Shown here: in pieces, positions 35,376-45,973 of the stretch | Layout of the letters: every line of letters starts with the position of its first letter | Numbering within the stretch: position 1 is the first letter of the stretch | Origin: Flavobacterium denitrificans DSM 15936 | Lineage (GTDB): Bacteria; Bacteroidota; Bacteroidia; Flavobacteriales; Flavobacteriaceae | Direction of reading: 5' to 3' | Assembly (NCBI RefSeq): GCF_000425445.1 | Contig: NZ_AUDL01000011.1 | Span: 248,001 to 312,000, forward strand | DNA: 64,000 nt | Position numbers and translations under genes: made by a program | The notes under the pieces: generated by a model | What the model saw: the letters and a program-made list of their open reading frames with translations, nothing else | The model's database searches: none | Told to the model about the DNA's origin: nothing

Positions 35376-36857
35376 ATGTATTATATCGGTTATGATATTG
35401 GAAGTTCTTCTGTCAAGGCAGCCTTAGTAGAAGCAGAAACAGGCAAAAAAATCATTGTGCTGAATGAGCCTCAAAATGAAATGGAAATCCTTTCGGTTCA
35501 CCCAGATTGGGCAGAACAGGATCCAGAAATTTGGTGGCAATACATTTGTACAGCAACAAAAAGAGCAATAAAAGAAGCTAATATTGATGCTTCTAAAATT
35601 CAGGGAATTGGTATTTCGTACCAAATGCATGGATTGGTGATTGTAGATGAGGCAGGAAAAGCGCTTCGAAATTCAATTATTTGGTGTGACAGTCGTGCGG
35701 TTGAAATTGGGAACAAGGCTTTCGCCGAAATTGGAGAAGAAAAATGCATGTCGCATTTATTGAATTCGCCTGGAAATTTCACAGCTTCTAAACTGAAATG
35801 GGTTAAAGAAAACGAACCAGAAGTTTACAATAAAATCTCTAAATATATGCTTCCGGGAGATTATATCGCTTTGAAATTAACAGGCGAAGTAACGACAACC
35901 AAAAATGGTTTGTCTGAAGGAATGCTTTGGGATTATAAAGAAAATAAAGTAGCCGACTGGCTTTTGGATTATTACGGAATCGATCAATCGTTGACACCAA
36001 AAATTGTAGAGAATTTTACAAATCAGGGCGTTGTGACTAAAAATGCTGCTGCAGAATCTGGTCTTCCTGCGGGAATTCCGATTGTGTATAGAGCAGGAGA
36101 TCAGCCGAATAATGCTTTGTCATTAAATGTGCTTCGTCCTGGAGAAGTAGCGGCAACAGGCGGTACATCGGGCGTTTTTTATGCAGTTACAGAAACTAAT
36201 TCAGGAAAAAGTACTCGTGTAAACAACTTCGTTCATGTAAATTATACAGAAACAAACCCCAGAGTTGGGAAATTACTGAATATAAACGGAGCGGGAATTC
36301 AATACCGATGGATGCGAAACAATATCGGAAATGAATCCTATGAAGATATGAATGAAAAAGCATCTCAGATAAATGTAGGCTCACAAGGATTGGTTGTCAT
36401 TCCGTTTGGAAATGGCGCTGAAAGAATGTTCAACAATAAAAACATTGGATCGCATATTTTAAATCTGAATTTTAATATTCATACCAACGCACATTTATTT
36501 AGAGCATCTTTGGAAGCAATTGCATTTTCTTTTGTTTATGGAATGGAATGCCTGAAAGATGATAATGCAACAATTAATGTAATCAGAGCTGGAAATGATA
36601 ATTTATTCCGTTCTGAAATTTTCTCTAATACCGTTGCAACATTAATTGGTCACGAAATAGAAATCTATAATACAACCGGAGCAGTAGGAGCGGCAAGAGC
36701 AGTAGGCTTGACAGATGGTGATTTTGAAAAATTTGGTTCAGGAATTACTACCAACGATCACGTAATGACCTTTTTGCCTCTAAAAAATAAAGAGGAATAT
36801 GAAACGGCTTATAAAAAATGGAAACAAGAATTAGAATTAATATTAACAACTAAATAA
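35376..36857 (+). CDS. xylB: Xylulokinase
   Basis: The 493-residue FGGY-family kinase opens with [17 protein letters not shown] (phosphate-binding loop). It has [15 protein letters not shown] and [13 protein letters not shown] (substrate Asp), and a C-terminal ATP-binding region with [17 protein letters not shown] in place of the usual GGGAKS form. It phosphorylates D-xylulose with ATP in the cytoplasm. It begins three bases after the regulator and ends eight bases before xylA, forming a tight operon. The assignment is supported by both motif and neighbours. Confidence 0.93.
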   Translation: MYYIGYDIGSSSVKAALVEAETGKKIIVLNEPQNEMEILSVHPDWAEQDPEIWWQYICTATKRAIKEANIDASKIQGIGISYQMHGLVIVDEAGKALRNSIIWCDSRAVEIGNKAFAEIGEEKCMSHLLNSPGNFTASKLKWVKENEPEVYNKISKYMLPGDYIALKLTGEVTTTKNGLSEGMLWDYKENKVADWLLDYYGIDQSLTPKIVENFTNQGVVTKNAAAESGLPAGIPIVYRAGDQPNNALSLNVLRPGEVAATGGTSGVFYAVTETNSGKSTRVNNFVHVNYTETNPRVGKLLNINGAGIQYRWMRNNIGNESYEDMNEKASQINVGSQGLVVIPFGNGAERMFNNKNIGSHILNLNFNIHTNAHLFRASLEAIAFSFVYGMECLKDDNATINVIRAGNDNLFRSEIFSNTVATLIGHEIEIYNTTGAVGAARAVGLTDGDFEKFGSGITTNDHVMTFLPLKNKEEYETAYKKWKQELELILTTK

Positions 36858-36865
36858 AAGGTAAA

Positions 36866-38191
36866 ATGATAGTTTTAGGAGATAAAGAATACTATAAAGG
36901 TATTGGCCAAATTAAGTTTGAAGGAAAAGAATCTGACAATCCTTTGGCGTTTAAATATTACAATCCAGACCAAGTTGTAGCTGGAAAAACAATGCGTGAG
37001 CACTTTAAATTTGCTATCGCTTACTGGCATACTTTCTGCGGACAAGGTAGCGATCCATTCGGGCCTGGAACACAGCAATTTGCTTGGGATGCATCATCAG
37101 ATCCGTATCAAGCGGCTAAAGATAAAGCAGATGCTGCTTTTGAATTCATCAGTAAAATGGGATTCGATTATTTCTGTTTCCACGATTACGATTTGATTAA
37201 CGAAGGGCCAACTTTTGCAGAATCAGAAAAACGTTTGGCTTTCATCACTGAATATTTAAAACAGAAAAAAGCAGAATCTGGAATTAAATTGCTTTGGGGA
37301 ACTTCAAACTGTTTCTCAAACCCAAGATTCATGAACGGAGCGGCTACAAATCCTGATTTTAATGTAGTAGCTAGAGCTGGGGGACAAGTAAAATTGGCTT
37401 TGGACGCAACAATCGCTTTAGGCGGAGAAAACTACGTATTCTGGGGTGGTAGAGAAGGTTATATGTCTTTGCTAAACACAGATATGGGAAGAGAATTAGA
37501 TCACATGGCGCAATTCTTGACAATGTCTAGAGATTATGCAAGAGCGCAAGGTTTTAAAGGAACTTTCTTCATTGAGCCAAAACCAATGGAGCCATCAAAA
37601 CACCAATACGATTTTGACTCTGCAACTGCAATTGGATTCTTGAAAGAATACGGTTTAGATAAAGATTTCAAAATCAATATTGAGGTAAACCATGCGACAT
37701 TGGCACAGCATACTTTCCAACACGAATTAGAAGTTGCTGCAAAAGCAGGAATGTTAGGAAGTATCGACGCAAACAGAGGTGATTACCAAAACGGATGGGA
37801 TACAGATCAGTTTCCAAATAACATTCAGGAAACAACAGAAGCGATGTTGGTTTTCTTAAAAGCTGGTGGATTGCAAGGTGGTGGAGTTAACTTTGATGCT
37901 AAAATCAGAAGAAATTCTACAGACTTAGAAGATGTTTTCTTAGCGCACATCGGTGGAGCTGATACTTTTGCAAGAGCTTTACTGACAGCTGATAAAATCA
38001 TTTCTTCTTCTCCATACGAGAAATTAAGAAAAGAAAGATACAGTTCATTCGATTCTGGAAAAGGTAAAGATTTTGCTGATGGAAAATTAGGCTTAAAAGA
38101 TCTTTACACTATCGCTCACGAAAATGGAGAATTGAATCTTCAAAGTGGTAAACAAGAATTGTTTGAAAACATTATCAATCAATATATTTAA
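36866..38191 (+). CDS. xylA: Xylose isomerase
   Basis: The 441-residue class II xylose isomerase has [36 protein letters not shown] (catalytic His and Asp), [16 protein letters not shown] and [18 protein letters not shown], all family motifs around the two metal sites. It converts D-xylose to D-xylulose in the cytoplasm for XylB. The length is typical. Its codons look optimised (for example frequent GGA/GGT and TTC), in line with high expression. Confidence 0.97.
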   Translation: MIVLGDKEYYKGIGQIKFEGKESDNPLAFKYYNPDQVVAGKTMREHFKFAIAYWHTFCGQGSDPFGPGTQQFAWDASSDPYQAAKDKADAAFEFISKMGFDYFCFHDYDLINEGPTFAESEKRLAFITEYLKQKKAESGIKLLWGTSNCFSNPRFMNGAATNPDFNVVARAGGQVKLALDATIALGGENYVFWGGREGYMSLLNTDMGRELDHMAQFLTMSRDYARAQGFKGTFFIEPKPMEPSKHQYDFDSATAIGFLKEYGLDKDFKINIEVNHATLAQHTFQHELEVAAKAGMLGSIDANRGDYQNGWDTDQFPNNIQETTEAMLVFLKAGGLQGGGVNFDAKIRRNSTDLEDVFLAHIGGADTFARALLTADKIISSSPYEKLRKERYSSFDSGKGKDFADGKLGLKDLYTIAHENGELNLQSGKQELFENIINQYI

Positions 38192-38234
38192 TTGATTAAA
38201 GTGCTGTAAAAGAGCATTGAATAAGAAAAATAAT

Positions 38235-38282
38235 TTCCGGTTTTGAAGGAGTTTTTAAAACCGGAATCAAGATTGTTTTTTG
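38235..38282 (+). terminator. Terminator after xylA
   Basis: TTCCGGTTTT (38235-38244) pairs with AAAACCGGAA (38257-38266), followed by TCAAGATTG and a six-T run. It is the first of three hairpins in this gap. Confidence 0.7.
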
Positions 38283-38291
38283 TAGTTTTTC

Positions 38292-38333
38292 TTCTCTGGT
38301 GCATATTTGAAGGTTAGTTGATGCGCCAGAGAA
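38292..38333. repeat. Second hairpin in the xylA-tal gap
   Basis: TTCTCTGGTGCA pairs with TGCGCCAGAGAA (one G-T pair) across an 18-base loop. There is no strong T tail on either side, so it may shape the mRNA rather than end it. Confidence 0.55.
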
Positions 38334-38352
38334 AACTTTATTAATTAGTGAT

Positions 38353-38388
38353 TATGGCCGTTGGAGGGTTGAGACGCTGACGGCCATA
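38353..38388. repeat. Third hairpin in the xylA-tal gap
   Basis: TATGGCCGT pairs exactly with ACGGCCATA across an 18-base loop. The flanks TTAAT and ATTAA are roughly complementary too. The GC core is unusual in this AT-rich intergenic DNA. The role is unknown. Confidence 0.55.
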
Positions 38389-38559
38389 TATTAATCTTAG
38401 ATTCAAAATGATAGCTTTCTGCTGTCTTTCAAAAGCAATATTCTTTTTGCTTTTTTTTCAAATTAAAATATAAAACCATTTTTCTATATTGAAGATTCCT
38501 GGCGTGAATTGAAAATATGGAATTTCTTAATGAACTCTATTAACTTAAAACCAAAACAA

Positions 38560-39216
38560 ATGAAATTTTTTATTGACACAGCAAATTTAAATGACATAAA
38601 AGAAGCGCAAGCTTTAGGTGTTTTAGATGGCGTAACTACAAATCCATCTTTAATGGCAAAAGAAGGAATTACAGGCAAAGCCAATATTTTAAAGCACTAT
38701 TTGGACATTTGCAATATTGTAGATGGCGATGTTTCTGCTGAAGTAATTTCAACAGATTTTGACGGAATGATCAGAGAAGGCGAAGAACTTGCTGCTTTGC
38801 ATCCGCAAATTGTGGTCAAATTACCAATGATTGCTGACGGAATTAAAGCCTGTAAATATTTTTCGGATAAAGGAATCAGAACAAATGTGACTCTTGTTTT
38901 TTCAGCAGGTCAAGCGCTTCTTGCCGCAAAAGCTGGTGCGACTTATGTTTCTCCATTTTTAGGAAGATTAGATGATATTTCAACTGATGGAATGCATCTT
39001 ATTGCTGAAATCAGAGAGATTTATGATAATTATGCTTTCAATACACAAATCCTTTCGGCTTCTGTACGTCATACCATGCATGTAATCAATTGTGCCAAAG
39101 TAGGTTCTGATGTAATGACTGGGCCATTGTCAGCAATTAAAGGTTTGTTGAAACATCCGCTTACTGATATTGGTTTAAACCAATTTGTTGAAGATGCTAA
39201 AAAGATGAACTTATAA
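38560..39216 (+). CDS. Transaldolase / fructose-6-phosphate aldolase family protein
   Basis: I use the ATG at 38560 ([17 protein letters not shown]); a TTG 51 bases earlier adds residues that do not fit. The 218-residue protein has [13 protein letters not shown], the Schiff-base Lys in [16 protein letters not shown] and [10 protein letters not shown]. This short form is the TalC/Fsa group. Next to xylose genes, transaldolase activity in the non-oxidative pentose phosphate pathway is most likely. It follows xylA after a 368-base gap with three hairpins, so it may be expressed partly from a separate transcript. Confidence 0.9.
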   Translation: MKFFIDTANLNDIKEAQALGVLDGVTTNPSLMAKEGITGKANILKHYLDICNIVDGDVSAEVISTDFDGMIREGEELAALHPQIVVKLPMIADGIKACKYFSDKGIRTNVTLVFSAGQALLAAKAGATYVSPFLGRLDDISTDGMHLIAEIREIYDNYAFNTQILSASVRHTMHVINCAKVGSDVMTGPLSAIKGLLKHPLTDIGLNQFVEDAKKMNL

Positions 39217-39242
39217 GGTCTTAGAAATCTATCAATTGCAAA

Positions 39243-40217
39243 ATGGAAAAGCTAGAGGTAATTACAATTAAAAATAATGAAGCACTGGAAATGACAATTT
39301 CTAATTTTGGCGCTACCGTTATTGGGTTGAAAGTTAAAAATTCAATAGGCGAAATTTTTGATGTTGCGGCAGGTTTGAAAGAAGCTTCAAATTATCTTGA
39401 ATCTCCATATTCTAATGTAAAACTGTTTTTAGGAAACAGTATTGGAAGATATGCAGGAAGAATTTCGAAAGGTGAATTTATGATTGATGATTCGGTTTAC
39501 AAAATTGAGCATCAAGATGGAGTTCATTTGCACGGAGGTGAAAATGGTTTTTTTAACAGATTTTGGTCGGTTAAAGAGGTGAAAGAGAATAGTGCAGTTT
39601 TGACTTACCATAGCAAAAATCTTGAAGAGGGTTATCCGGGGAATTTAAATGTTGAAGCCATTTTTGAATTGACACCTAAAAATGAAGTGAAAATATCATA
39701 TAAAGCCACAACAGATCAAGCTACTCCTGTAAATTTGACCAGTCATATTTATTTGAATTTGAATGGAAAAGGCTCAATTTTAGATCATGAACTGCAAATC
39801 AATAGCGATTTTTATTTAGATGTTGATTCACAATTGCTTCCAACGGGAAAATTGAATAAATCAGAAGGAACTTCTTTTGATCGAAATAAAAAAGCTAAAA
39901 TAAAAAGAGAAGATTTTAAAGGTTTCGATGATACTTTTGTTTTTAATGATAAACAGTTAAAAGCTTCTTTGTCTTCTGCTGAAAGTGGTATTAATATGGA
40001 TATTTATTCTAATCAGCCAGCAATGGTGGTTTATACTCCAGAAAAATTTCCAAATTTGCCTTTTTCAAATGATAATCAATTTGGAACTTTCCCTGCAATT
40101 TGTTTTGAACCTCAAAATTTTCCCGATGCTCCAAATAAAAAATATTTTCCCAATTCAATTTTGAAGCCTGGCGAAACTTATCTAAATGAAATGATTTTTG
40201 CTTTTACTTTTGGATAA
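39243..40217 (+). CDS. galM: Aldose 1-epimerase (mutarotase)
   Basis: The 324-residue protein has the GalM fold: ISNFGATVIGLKV, FLGNSIGRYAGRISKG, HLHGGENGFFNRFW (catalytic His), NLTSHIYLNLNG (second His) and FKGFDDTFVF. The acid/base Glu is in AICFEPQNFPDAPN. No signal peptide is present, so it works in the cytoplasm, interconverting anomers of xylose or other aldoses released by the glycosidases. It starts 26 bases after the transaldolase-like gene, in the same operon. Confidence 0.92.
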   Translation: MEKLEVITIKNNEALEMTISNFGATVIGLKVKNSIGEIFDVAAGLKEASNYLESPYSNVKLFLGNSIGRYAGRISKGEFMIDDSVYKIEHQDGVHLHGGENGFFNRFWSVKEVKENSAVLTYHSKNLEEGYPGNLNVEAIFELTPKNEVKISYKATTDQATPVNLTSHIYLNLNGKGSILDHELQINSDFYLDVDSQLLPTGKLNKSEGTSFDRNKKAKIKREDFKGFDDTFVFNDKQLKASLSSAESGINMDIYSNQPAMVVYTPEKFPNLPFSNDNQFGTFPAICFEPQNFPDAPNKKYFPNSILKPGETYLNEMIFAFTFG

Positions 40218-40279
40218 ATTCATTTTTTATCAATTTTAAACTTCTTTTGTGAAAAAAGGAGTTTTTTTTTATTCTTTAT

Positions 40280-40291
40280 GCAAACGATTGT
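40280..40291. promoter_or_regulatory. LacI-type operator-like palindrome, distal site
   Basis: GCAAACGATTGT fits NCAANCGNTTGN. It lies 335 bases upstream of the second site in the same gap, a distance that would allow looping between two repressor dimers. Confidence 0.45.
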
Positions 40292-40614
40292 GTTGAAAAT
40301 GTTTTCTTTTTAAAGCAAAAGATAAATTGGAAGCGGTTTTGTTTTGAATTTTTTCCAAATGAATATTTTCTTAATGTTTTGTGTTTTTTATTGGCTGAAA
40401 CATAATTTGTTTTACGTAATAAAAAAATCCTATAATATGCTTTATTGTTGGGTTTTAGGGAATTGTTAGTCATTTTTTAAAAACTATAAATTTCATCTAC
40501 TCGGGTTTGTTTAAAAAGCCAATTTGTTACGAATTACTTATTTTTTTGGCTGAAAAATTATTCAGCTACTATTTTTTATAACCTATTTTTTTCGACTAAA
40601 TAAAAAAATATTAA

Positions 40615-40626
40615 ACAACCGGTTGT
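40615..40626. promoter_or_regulatory. LacI-type operator-like palindrome in the susC promoter
   Basis: ACAACCGGTTGT is a fully symmetric 12-bp palindrome of the NCAANCGNTTGN type. Its TTG at 40623-40625 is also the likely -33 element of the susC promoter, so repressor and RNA polymerase should compete. Confidence 0.65.
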
Positions 40627-40652
40627 GTGATTTGAAATTTTATATATATTTG
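40623..40652 (+). promoter_or_regulatory. susCD promoter
   Basis: TTG at 40623-40625, a 19-base spacer and TATATTTG at 40645-40652 match the Bacteroidota consensus exactly. The leader to the start codon at 40759 is about 100 bases. Confidence 0.65.
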
Positions 40653-40758
40653 TTAAACAAATGCAAAAATATTTGTTTTGGTCTTGCAAAAGCAGATGAT
40701 TTTGCTTCATGAATTTCAACTAACTAAACTATTATATTAACTATCTAACTTAATTTTT

Positions 40759-43700
40759 ATGACTGACTTTTTTACAATGAAAAGCAAATCAAAGCTCCTG
40801 AAATGTTTGGGGTTTTTATCCCTGATGTTTCTGTTTTCTGTGGGTGCAGTAGCACAGAATACAGTAACAGGAGTTGTTTCTGATGCAACTGGGCCAATTC
40901 CAGGAGCAAATGTGACTGTTAAAGGCACTAAAACTAGTGTTGCGACAGGTTTTGACGGAAATTATACTATTAATGTTCCAGCTAATGGAGTTTTAGTATT
41001 TAGTTTTTTAGGATTAAAAGACAAAGAAATTCCTGTTGCAGGAAAAACTAAGATAAATGCAGTTTTAGAAGAAAACTTAAATAATCTGCAAGAAGTAATT
41101 GTTGTTGGATATGGTACACAGCGTAAAGAAGCGGTAACAGGTTCTGTAGCATCAATTACAGGTGAAGATTTAAGGGAAATTCCAGCAGCAAATATTACAC
41201 AAGCGCTTCAAGGAAGAATCGCTGGTGTCGACATGACACAGACATCTTCCAAACCTGGATCGACTATGCAAATCAGGATTCGTGGTACGCGTTCCTTAAA
41301 TGCGAGTAACGATCCTCTTGTAGTTCTTGATGGAATTCCGTTTGCAGGTTCTTTAGCAGATATTAATCCAGCTGATATTAAAAGTGTCGATATTTTGAAA
41401 GACGCTTCGTCAACTGCGATTTATGGTTCTCGCGGTGCAAATGGAGTTATTTTAGTCACAACGAATAAAGGAAAAAAAGGACAAAAAGCAAGATTTACCT
41501 TTGATAATTATTATGGCTTAAAAAGCGTTTTTGCTAAATACCCAATGATGGACGGACCTGAATATGTAAAACTTCGCCAGACTGCGGGAATCTATACAAA
41601 TGGTATTGACGAAGCAAATGATGTCAACACCGATTGGCAGGATTTGTTTTATGGAACGGGAATGGTAACTACAAATGATTTTGGTATTTCAGGCGGAACA
41701 GAAAATGGGTCTTATAATTTTGGATTAGGACATTATAAAGATGAAGCCGTTCTTCCAGGTCAGGACTATGAGCGTATTTCTTTGAGAGCGTCTGTGGATC
41801 AAGAAGTTGGGAAATCTTTCCGTTTCGGAATCACATCAAATAATAATTATTCGATTACAAACGGAAGTAATTTATCATTGTATGGCGTTTTAAATAGTAC
41901 ACCAATCGCAAATCCGTATAATCCTGATGGATCACTTAAAAGAATTATTCAAATGCCTTTAGACCAGCAATGGGTTTACACAAGAGAAAGTGTAGAGGAT
42001 TTAGGTGATAAATGGATCAATCAAACAAGAGCTTTTGGATCTTACAACAACATATTTGGAGAAGTTAAGATTCCGGGTGTAGAAGGTTTGAAATATCGCC
42101 TAAACGTAGGTCTTAATTTCCGTATGACAGATATTGGAAGTTATACTGGAGAGGGTGTTTTCAGCACGACCCCAACGACACCTTCAACAGCTAATATTAG
42201 CCATTCGCTTACTACAAACTGGGTGCTCGAAAACTTGTTGACGTACGATCGTACTTTTGCACAAAAGCATAAAATTAATGTTGTTGGATTATATTCGTCA
42301 GAACAAACTTCTTTCAATAGTTCTTCAGTTTCAGCAAAAGGAATCCCTTCAGATGCTTTTCAATTTTACAATTTAGGAAATGCGACAGGCGAAATCACAA
42401 TTAATCCAAATGATCAAAACTATTATAAAAGCGGTTTGATTTCTTGGATGGGACGTGCAATGTATTCTTACGATAATCGTTATATGTTGACAGCAACAGT
42501 ACGTTCTGATGCTTCTTCAAGATTGGCAGAAGGACATAAGTGGCATACTTATCCTGCGATTTCTGTTGGTTGGAACATCAAAGGCGAGTCGTTCATGAAA
42601 AATGTAGATTTCATTGATGCATTAAAACTTCGTGTTGGATATGGAGAAACTTCTAATCAGTCTATCAATCCATACGCAACGCTTGGGCGTTTGAGCACAA
42701 GACCTTACAATTTCGGAACAGATTATGCAGTAGGATATTATGTGTCTGAGTTGCCAAACTCAAATTTAGGTTGGGAATATTCGACAACTTGGAATTACGG
42801 ACTAGATTTTACAATTCTTAAAAACCGCTTATCTGCAACAGCAGAATATTATGTGACAGATACAAAAGATATTCTTTTAGGAGTAAATCTTCCAAGCACT
42901 TCTGGTGTAAGCAGCTATACAGGAAATATCGGGCAGTCTCAAAATAAAGGTATTGAGTTTTCATTAAATGGAGTAATTCTTGACAATGTAGGAGGTTGGA
43001 CTTGGGAAGCAGGAGCCAACTTCTATTCAAATAAAAATGAATTGGTTGCATTGGCTTCAGGCCAACAAAGAGATGAAGCGAACTGGTGGTTTGTTGGTAA
43101 ACCAATCAATGTAATTTATGATTATGAAAAAATCGGACTTTGGCAACAAGGCGATGCCAACTTAACGAAATATGAGCCAGGAGGAAATCCGGGAATGATC
43201 AAAGTAAAATACACAGGAACTTTTAATGCAGATGGAACTCCGACAAGACAAATTGGTCCAGACGATAGACAAATTTTAAAAGTAGATCCAAAGTTTCAAG
43301 GTGGATTCAATACGCGCGTTGCCTACAAAAATTTTGATTTGACTGCAGTAGGAGCTTTCCAAAGTGGTGGAATTTTAATCAGTACGCTATATTCTTCTTC
43401 AGGATATCTTAATATGTTAAGCGGCCGTCGTGGAAACGTGGATGTAGATTATTGGACACCAGAAAATACAGGTGCTAAATACCCAAAACCAGGTGGGCTT
43501 TCAGATGGAGATAATCCAAAATATGGTTCAACTTTAGGATATTTTGATGCTTCGTATTTAAAAATTCGTACTATTTCATTAGGTTATAATTTCAAAAACA
43601 AATTTTTGGAAGAAACAGGTTTAGATAAATTTAGAATTTATTGTACTGTACAAAATCCATTCGTTATGTTCTCGCCATATCATAAAGAGTCGGGTATGGA

Positions 43701-43830
43701 TCCAGAAACAAATTCTTATGGTGATGAAAACGCAGCAGTAACAACTGCTTACAAAAGACGTTTGCTTACCCTTGGAACTAATACTCCAGCTACACGAAAC
43801 TTCTTGATTGGATTTAACTTAACATTTTAA
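40759..43830 (+). CDS. SusC/RagA family TonB-dependent outer membrane transporter
   Basis: The 1023-residue protein has a signal peptide ending GAVAQ. A carboxypeptidase-D-like regulatory domain (about 34-110: TVTGVVSDATGPIPGANVTVKGT) is followed by the plug (NLQEVIVVGYGTQRKEAVTGSVASI, LQGRIAGVDMTQ, DILKDASSTAIYGSRGANGVILVTT) and a 22-strand barrel ending in ...FLIGFNLTF. It imports oligosaccharides across the outer membrane with TonB energy and pairs with the SusD lipoprotein downstream. Locus context predicts (glucurono)xylo-oligosaccharides. An internal ATG at 40777 is an alternative start. Confidence 0.95.
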   Translation: MTDFFTMKSKSKLLKCLGFLSLMFLFSVGAVAQNTVTGVVSDATGPIPGANVTVKGTKTSVATGFDGNYTINVPANGVLVFSFLGLKDKEIPVAGKTKINAVLEENLNNLQEVIVVGYGTQRKEAVTGSVASITGEDLREIPAANITQALQGRIAGVDMTQTSSKPGSTMQIRIRGTRSLNASNDPLVVLDGIPFAGSLADINPADIKSVDILKDASSTAIYGSRGANGVILVTTNKGKKGQKARFTFDNYYGLKSVFAKYPMMDGPEYVKLRQTAGIYTNGIDEANDVNTDWQDLFYGTGMVTTNDFGISGGTENGSYNFGLGHYKDEAVLPGQDYERISLRASVDQEVGKSFRFGITSNNNYSITNGSNLSLYGVLNSTPIANPYNPDGSLKRIIQMPLDQQWVYTRESVEDLGDKWINQTRAFGSYNNIFGEVKIPGVEGLKYRLNVGLNFRMTDIGSYTGEGVFSTTPTTPSTANISHSLTTNWVLENLLTYDRTFAQKHKINVVGLYSSEQTSFNSSSVSAKGIPSDAFQFYNLGNATGEITINPNDQNYYKSGLISWMGRAMYSYDNRYMLTATVRSDASSRLAEGHKWHTYPAISVGWNIKGESFMKNVDFIDALKLRVGYGETSNQSINPYATLGRLSTRPYNFGTDYAVGYYVSELPNSNLGWEYSTTWNYGLDFTILKNRLSATAEYYVTDTKDILLGVNLPSTSGVSSYTGNIGQSQNKGIEFSLNGVILDNVGGWTWEAGANFYSNKNELVALASGQQRDEANWWFVGKPINVIYDYEKIGLWQQGDANLTKYEPGGNPGMIKVKYTGTFNADGTPTRQIGPDDRQILKVDPKFQGGFNTRVAYKNFDLTAVGAFQSGGILISTLYSSSGYLNMLSGRRGNVDVDYWTPENTGAKYPKPGGLSDGDNPKYGSTLGYFDASYLKIRTISLGYNFKNKFLEETGLDKFRIYCTVQNPFVMFSPYHKESGMDPETNSYGDENAAVTTAYKRRLLTLGTNTPATRNFLIGFNLTF

Positions 43831-43845
43831 AAAAAAAAGAAAACG

Positions 43846-45765
43846 ATGAAACGTATACAAATAAGAACTTTTATAACAGCACTATTTTTGATGCTGTTTC
43901 TAGGGTCATGCAGTGAAATTTTGGATGAAAAGCCACGAAGTATTTATGAGCCTGGTTTTTTTAAGACAGAAAAAGGTGTTTTTGGAGGATTGACTTCAAT
44001 GTATGCACACTTGCGTTATATTTATGGTCCGGCTTATTATTACAACACATTAGTAACCGGAACTGATGAAGCGACTTATGCACAAAGTGCTGACAACAAT
44101 TTTAAGGACATGGATCTTTCAGGTGTTGGTTCAATAACAGCTACAAGCAGCCGTTCTGACGGATTGTGGGGTACTGCATTTCCAAATATAAATACAGCGA
44201 GCGGTATCATTGAAAATGCAGCGGAAGTTGGAACTATTTCAAATGCATTAATTGCCGAAGCTAGATTTTTCCGCGCTTTTGATTATTTTCTTTTGGTTCA
44301 GACTTTTGGAGGCGTGCCATTAGATTTAGGTGCAGGAGAGTTGAAATTTAATACAAATCCAGTGAGAACTTCTAAACGCAACACGGTGACTGAAGTTTAT
44401 ACCAAAGCGATTTTCCCTGATTTATTGATTGCAGTAAATGATTTGCCAGTTGCAGGAAGAGTAAAAGGTGGAGTAACTAAAACGGTTGCTAGATTGTATT
44501 TAGCAAAAGCATATATAACCTATGCTTGGTGGCTTCAAAATCCAAATAATGTTCCAACTTATCCTGAAACAAATAGAACAGATCCTGACGGACACGACGC
44601 AAGCTGGTATTTTCAACAAGCTTATAATATAGCTGCGGACGGAATTGAAAATCCAGGATCGTTTAGTTTGCAAAACACATATTATGATGTGAATTTAGGA
44701 ACGAATGACAGAAACAGTGAAATATTATTATATGCAGACCATACAGAGTCAAGCGAATTTTATAATGCAAGTAGTTTGACTTATTCAAATGGTGCAGCAC
44801 CAGAAAACTTTGCAGGCTGGATGATGACATGGAATTATACGAACATCAGAAGTTCTGGAGTAAGTTCTGTACAACGTGAAGCTGTTCAATCTTTAGGACG
44901 TCCTTGGACACGTATGTGCCCTACAATCAATGTAATTAAAAACACTTTTGCTGATAAAACAAATGATTCTCGTTACGACGGAACTTTTACAACAGTATAT
45001 AGAGGAAATTGGAACAAGGCAGGAAATACTTCTGCAACTTTAAATAATGCAAACGGATTGCCTGTAAGTCCAGGTGGGGCTATTTTATCATTTTTAACTC
45101 AAGATAATCCAGCTGTGGTTTATGCTGCATCAACAGGAAATATTGGTGCTGGCTTATTGCCAGGAAGAGCAGATTATGTTATTAATCCGAGCGGTATCAG
45201 CAGAATTGTTTATCCAGGACTTTGGAAATTGGGTGTTTATCGTACAGATAACGGAACAGGTTTAGGACAGCCAAACGCAGCTAGCACACGTCCTTTTAAT
45301 ATTGCAAAATTCTCTGAACTTTACTTTATTGCCGCTGAAGCTGCTGTAAAAGGCGCATCTCCAAGAGCTGGAAAAAGTGCTCGCGAATTAATAAACGTTA
45401 TTCGCGCACGAGCAGGAAAATGGAGATGGGATAATGCTGGAAATACGGCAAAAGTGGCTGATAATAGTGCCGCTTTGACTGCAGCTACTCCAGCTGTGAT
45501 CGATATCAATTATATTTTGGCAGAACGTTCTCGTGAATATTATGCAGAAGGATATCGCTGGTTTGATTTAGTTCGTACTCAAAAATGGGAAGAACTTGCT
45601 GGTTCATACCAAATTTGTGGTAATACATATGGCGATCATACACCTGTAACCGTTACAAGAACTATTGACAAGCATCATTATTTACGTCCAATTCCACAAG
45701 GGCAATTAGACGCTATGGTAATGACAGCAGCAGAAAAAGCAACATATCAAAATCCAGGTTACTAA
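43846..45765 (+). CDS. SusD/RagB family glycan-binding surface lipoprotein
   Basis: The 639-residue protein has a lipoprotein signal with Cys near residue 22 (FLGSC), followed by SEILDEKP, an acidic segment compatible with surface export. TPR-like helices typical of SusD follow (LIAEARFFRAFDYFLLVQTFGGVPLDLG). The C-terminal signature FAKFSELYFIAAEAAVKG and RSREYYAEGYRWFDLVRTQKWEEL is clear. It caps the SusC transporter and captures glycan. It begins 15 bases after susC, and a terminator follows. Confidence 0.95.
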   Translation: MKRIQIRTFITALFLMLFLGSCSEILDEKPRSIYEPGFFKTEKGVFGGLTSMYAHLRYIYGPAYYYNTLVTGTDEATYAQSADNNFKDMDLSGVGSITATSSRSDGLWGTAFPNINTASGIIENAAEVGTISNALIAEARFFRAFDYFLLVQTFGGVPLDLGAGELKFNTNPVRTSKRNTVTEVYTKAIFPDLLIAVNDLPVAGRVKGGVTKTVARLYLAKAYITYAWWLQNPNNVPTYPETNRTDPDGHDASWYFQQAYNIAADGIENPGSFSLQNTYYDVNLGTNDRNSEILLYADHTESSEFYNASSLTYSNGAAPENFAGWMMTWNYTNIRSSGVSSVQREAVQSLGRPWTRMCPTINVIKNTFADKTNDSRYDGTFTTVYRGNWNKAGNTSATLNNANGLPVSPGGAILSFLTQDNPAVVYAASTGNIGAGLLPGRADYVINPSGISRIVYPGLWKLGVYRTDNGTGLGQPNAASTRPFNIAKFSELYFIAAEAAVKGASPRAGKSARELINVIRARAGKWRWDNAGNTAKVADNSAALTAATPAVIDINYILAERSREYYAEGYRWFDLVRTQKWEELAGSYQICGNTYGDHTPVTVTRTIDKHHYLRPIPQGQLDAMVMTAAEKATYQNPGY

Positions 45766-45892
45766 GAAATAAAATCCTAATAACCGAAATCAAATTGATA
45801 AAACAATTAAAGCTGCCAATTAGGTTGGATAAAGTTGTAAGTAAGTGTTTATTTAAGAATTGGTTAGAACTGCATATAAAGTTGTTTTATAG

Positions 45893-45925
45893 AAAAGCCG
45901 AGAGTTGAGCCCTCTCGGCTTTTTG
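45893..45925 (+). terminator. Terminator of the susCD operon
   Basis: AAAAGCCGAGAG pairs with CTCTCGGCTTTT across a 7-base loop, with a T tail, about 130 bases after susD. Confidence 0.85.
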
Positions 45926-45973
45926 GCTTCAAATGTTCGAAGAGAATAATTATAGATTGCTGTTATTAATTTT

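Larger units (their letters stand above)
40218..40758. other. Regulatory gap before susC
   Basis: The 541-base AT-rich region carries two LacI-type operator-like palindromes (40280 and 40615) and a good promoter at 40623-40652. The remaining ~300 bases between the palindromes show no gene and no clear repeat. Confidence 0.5.
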
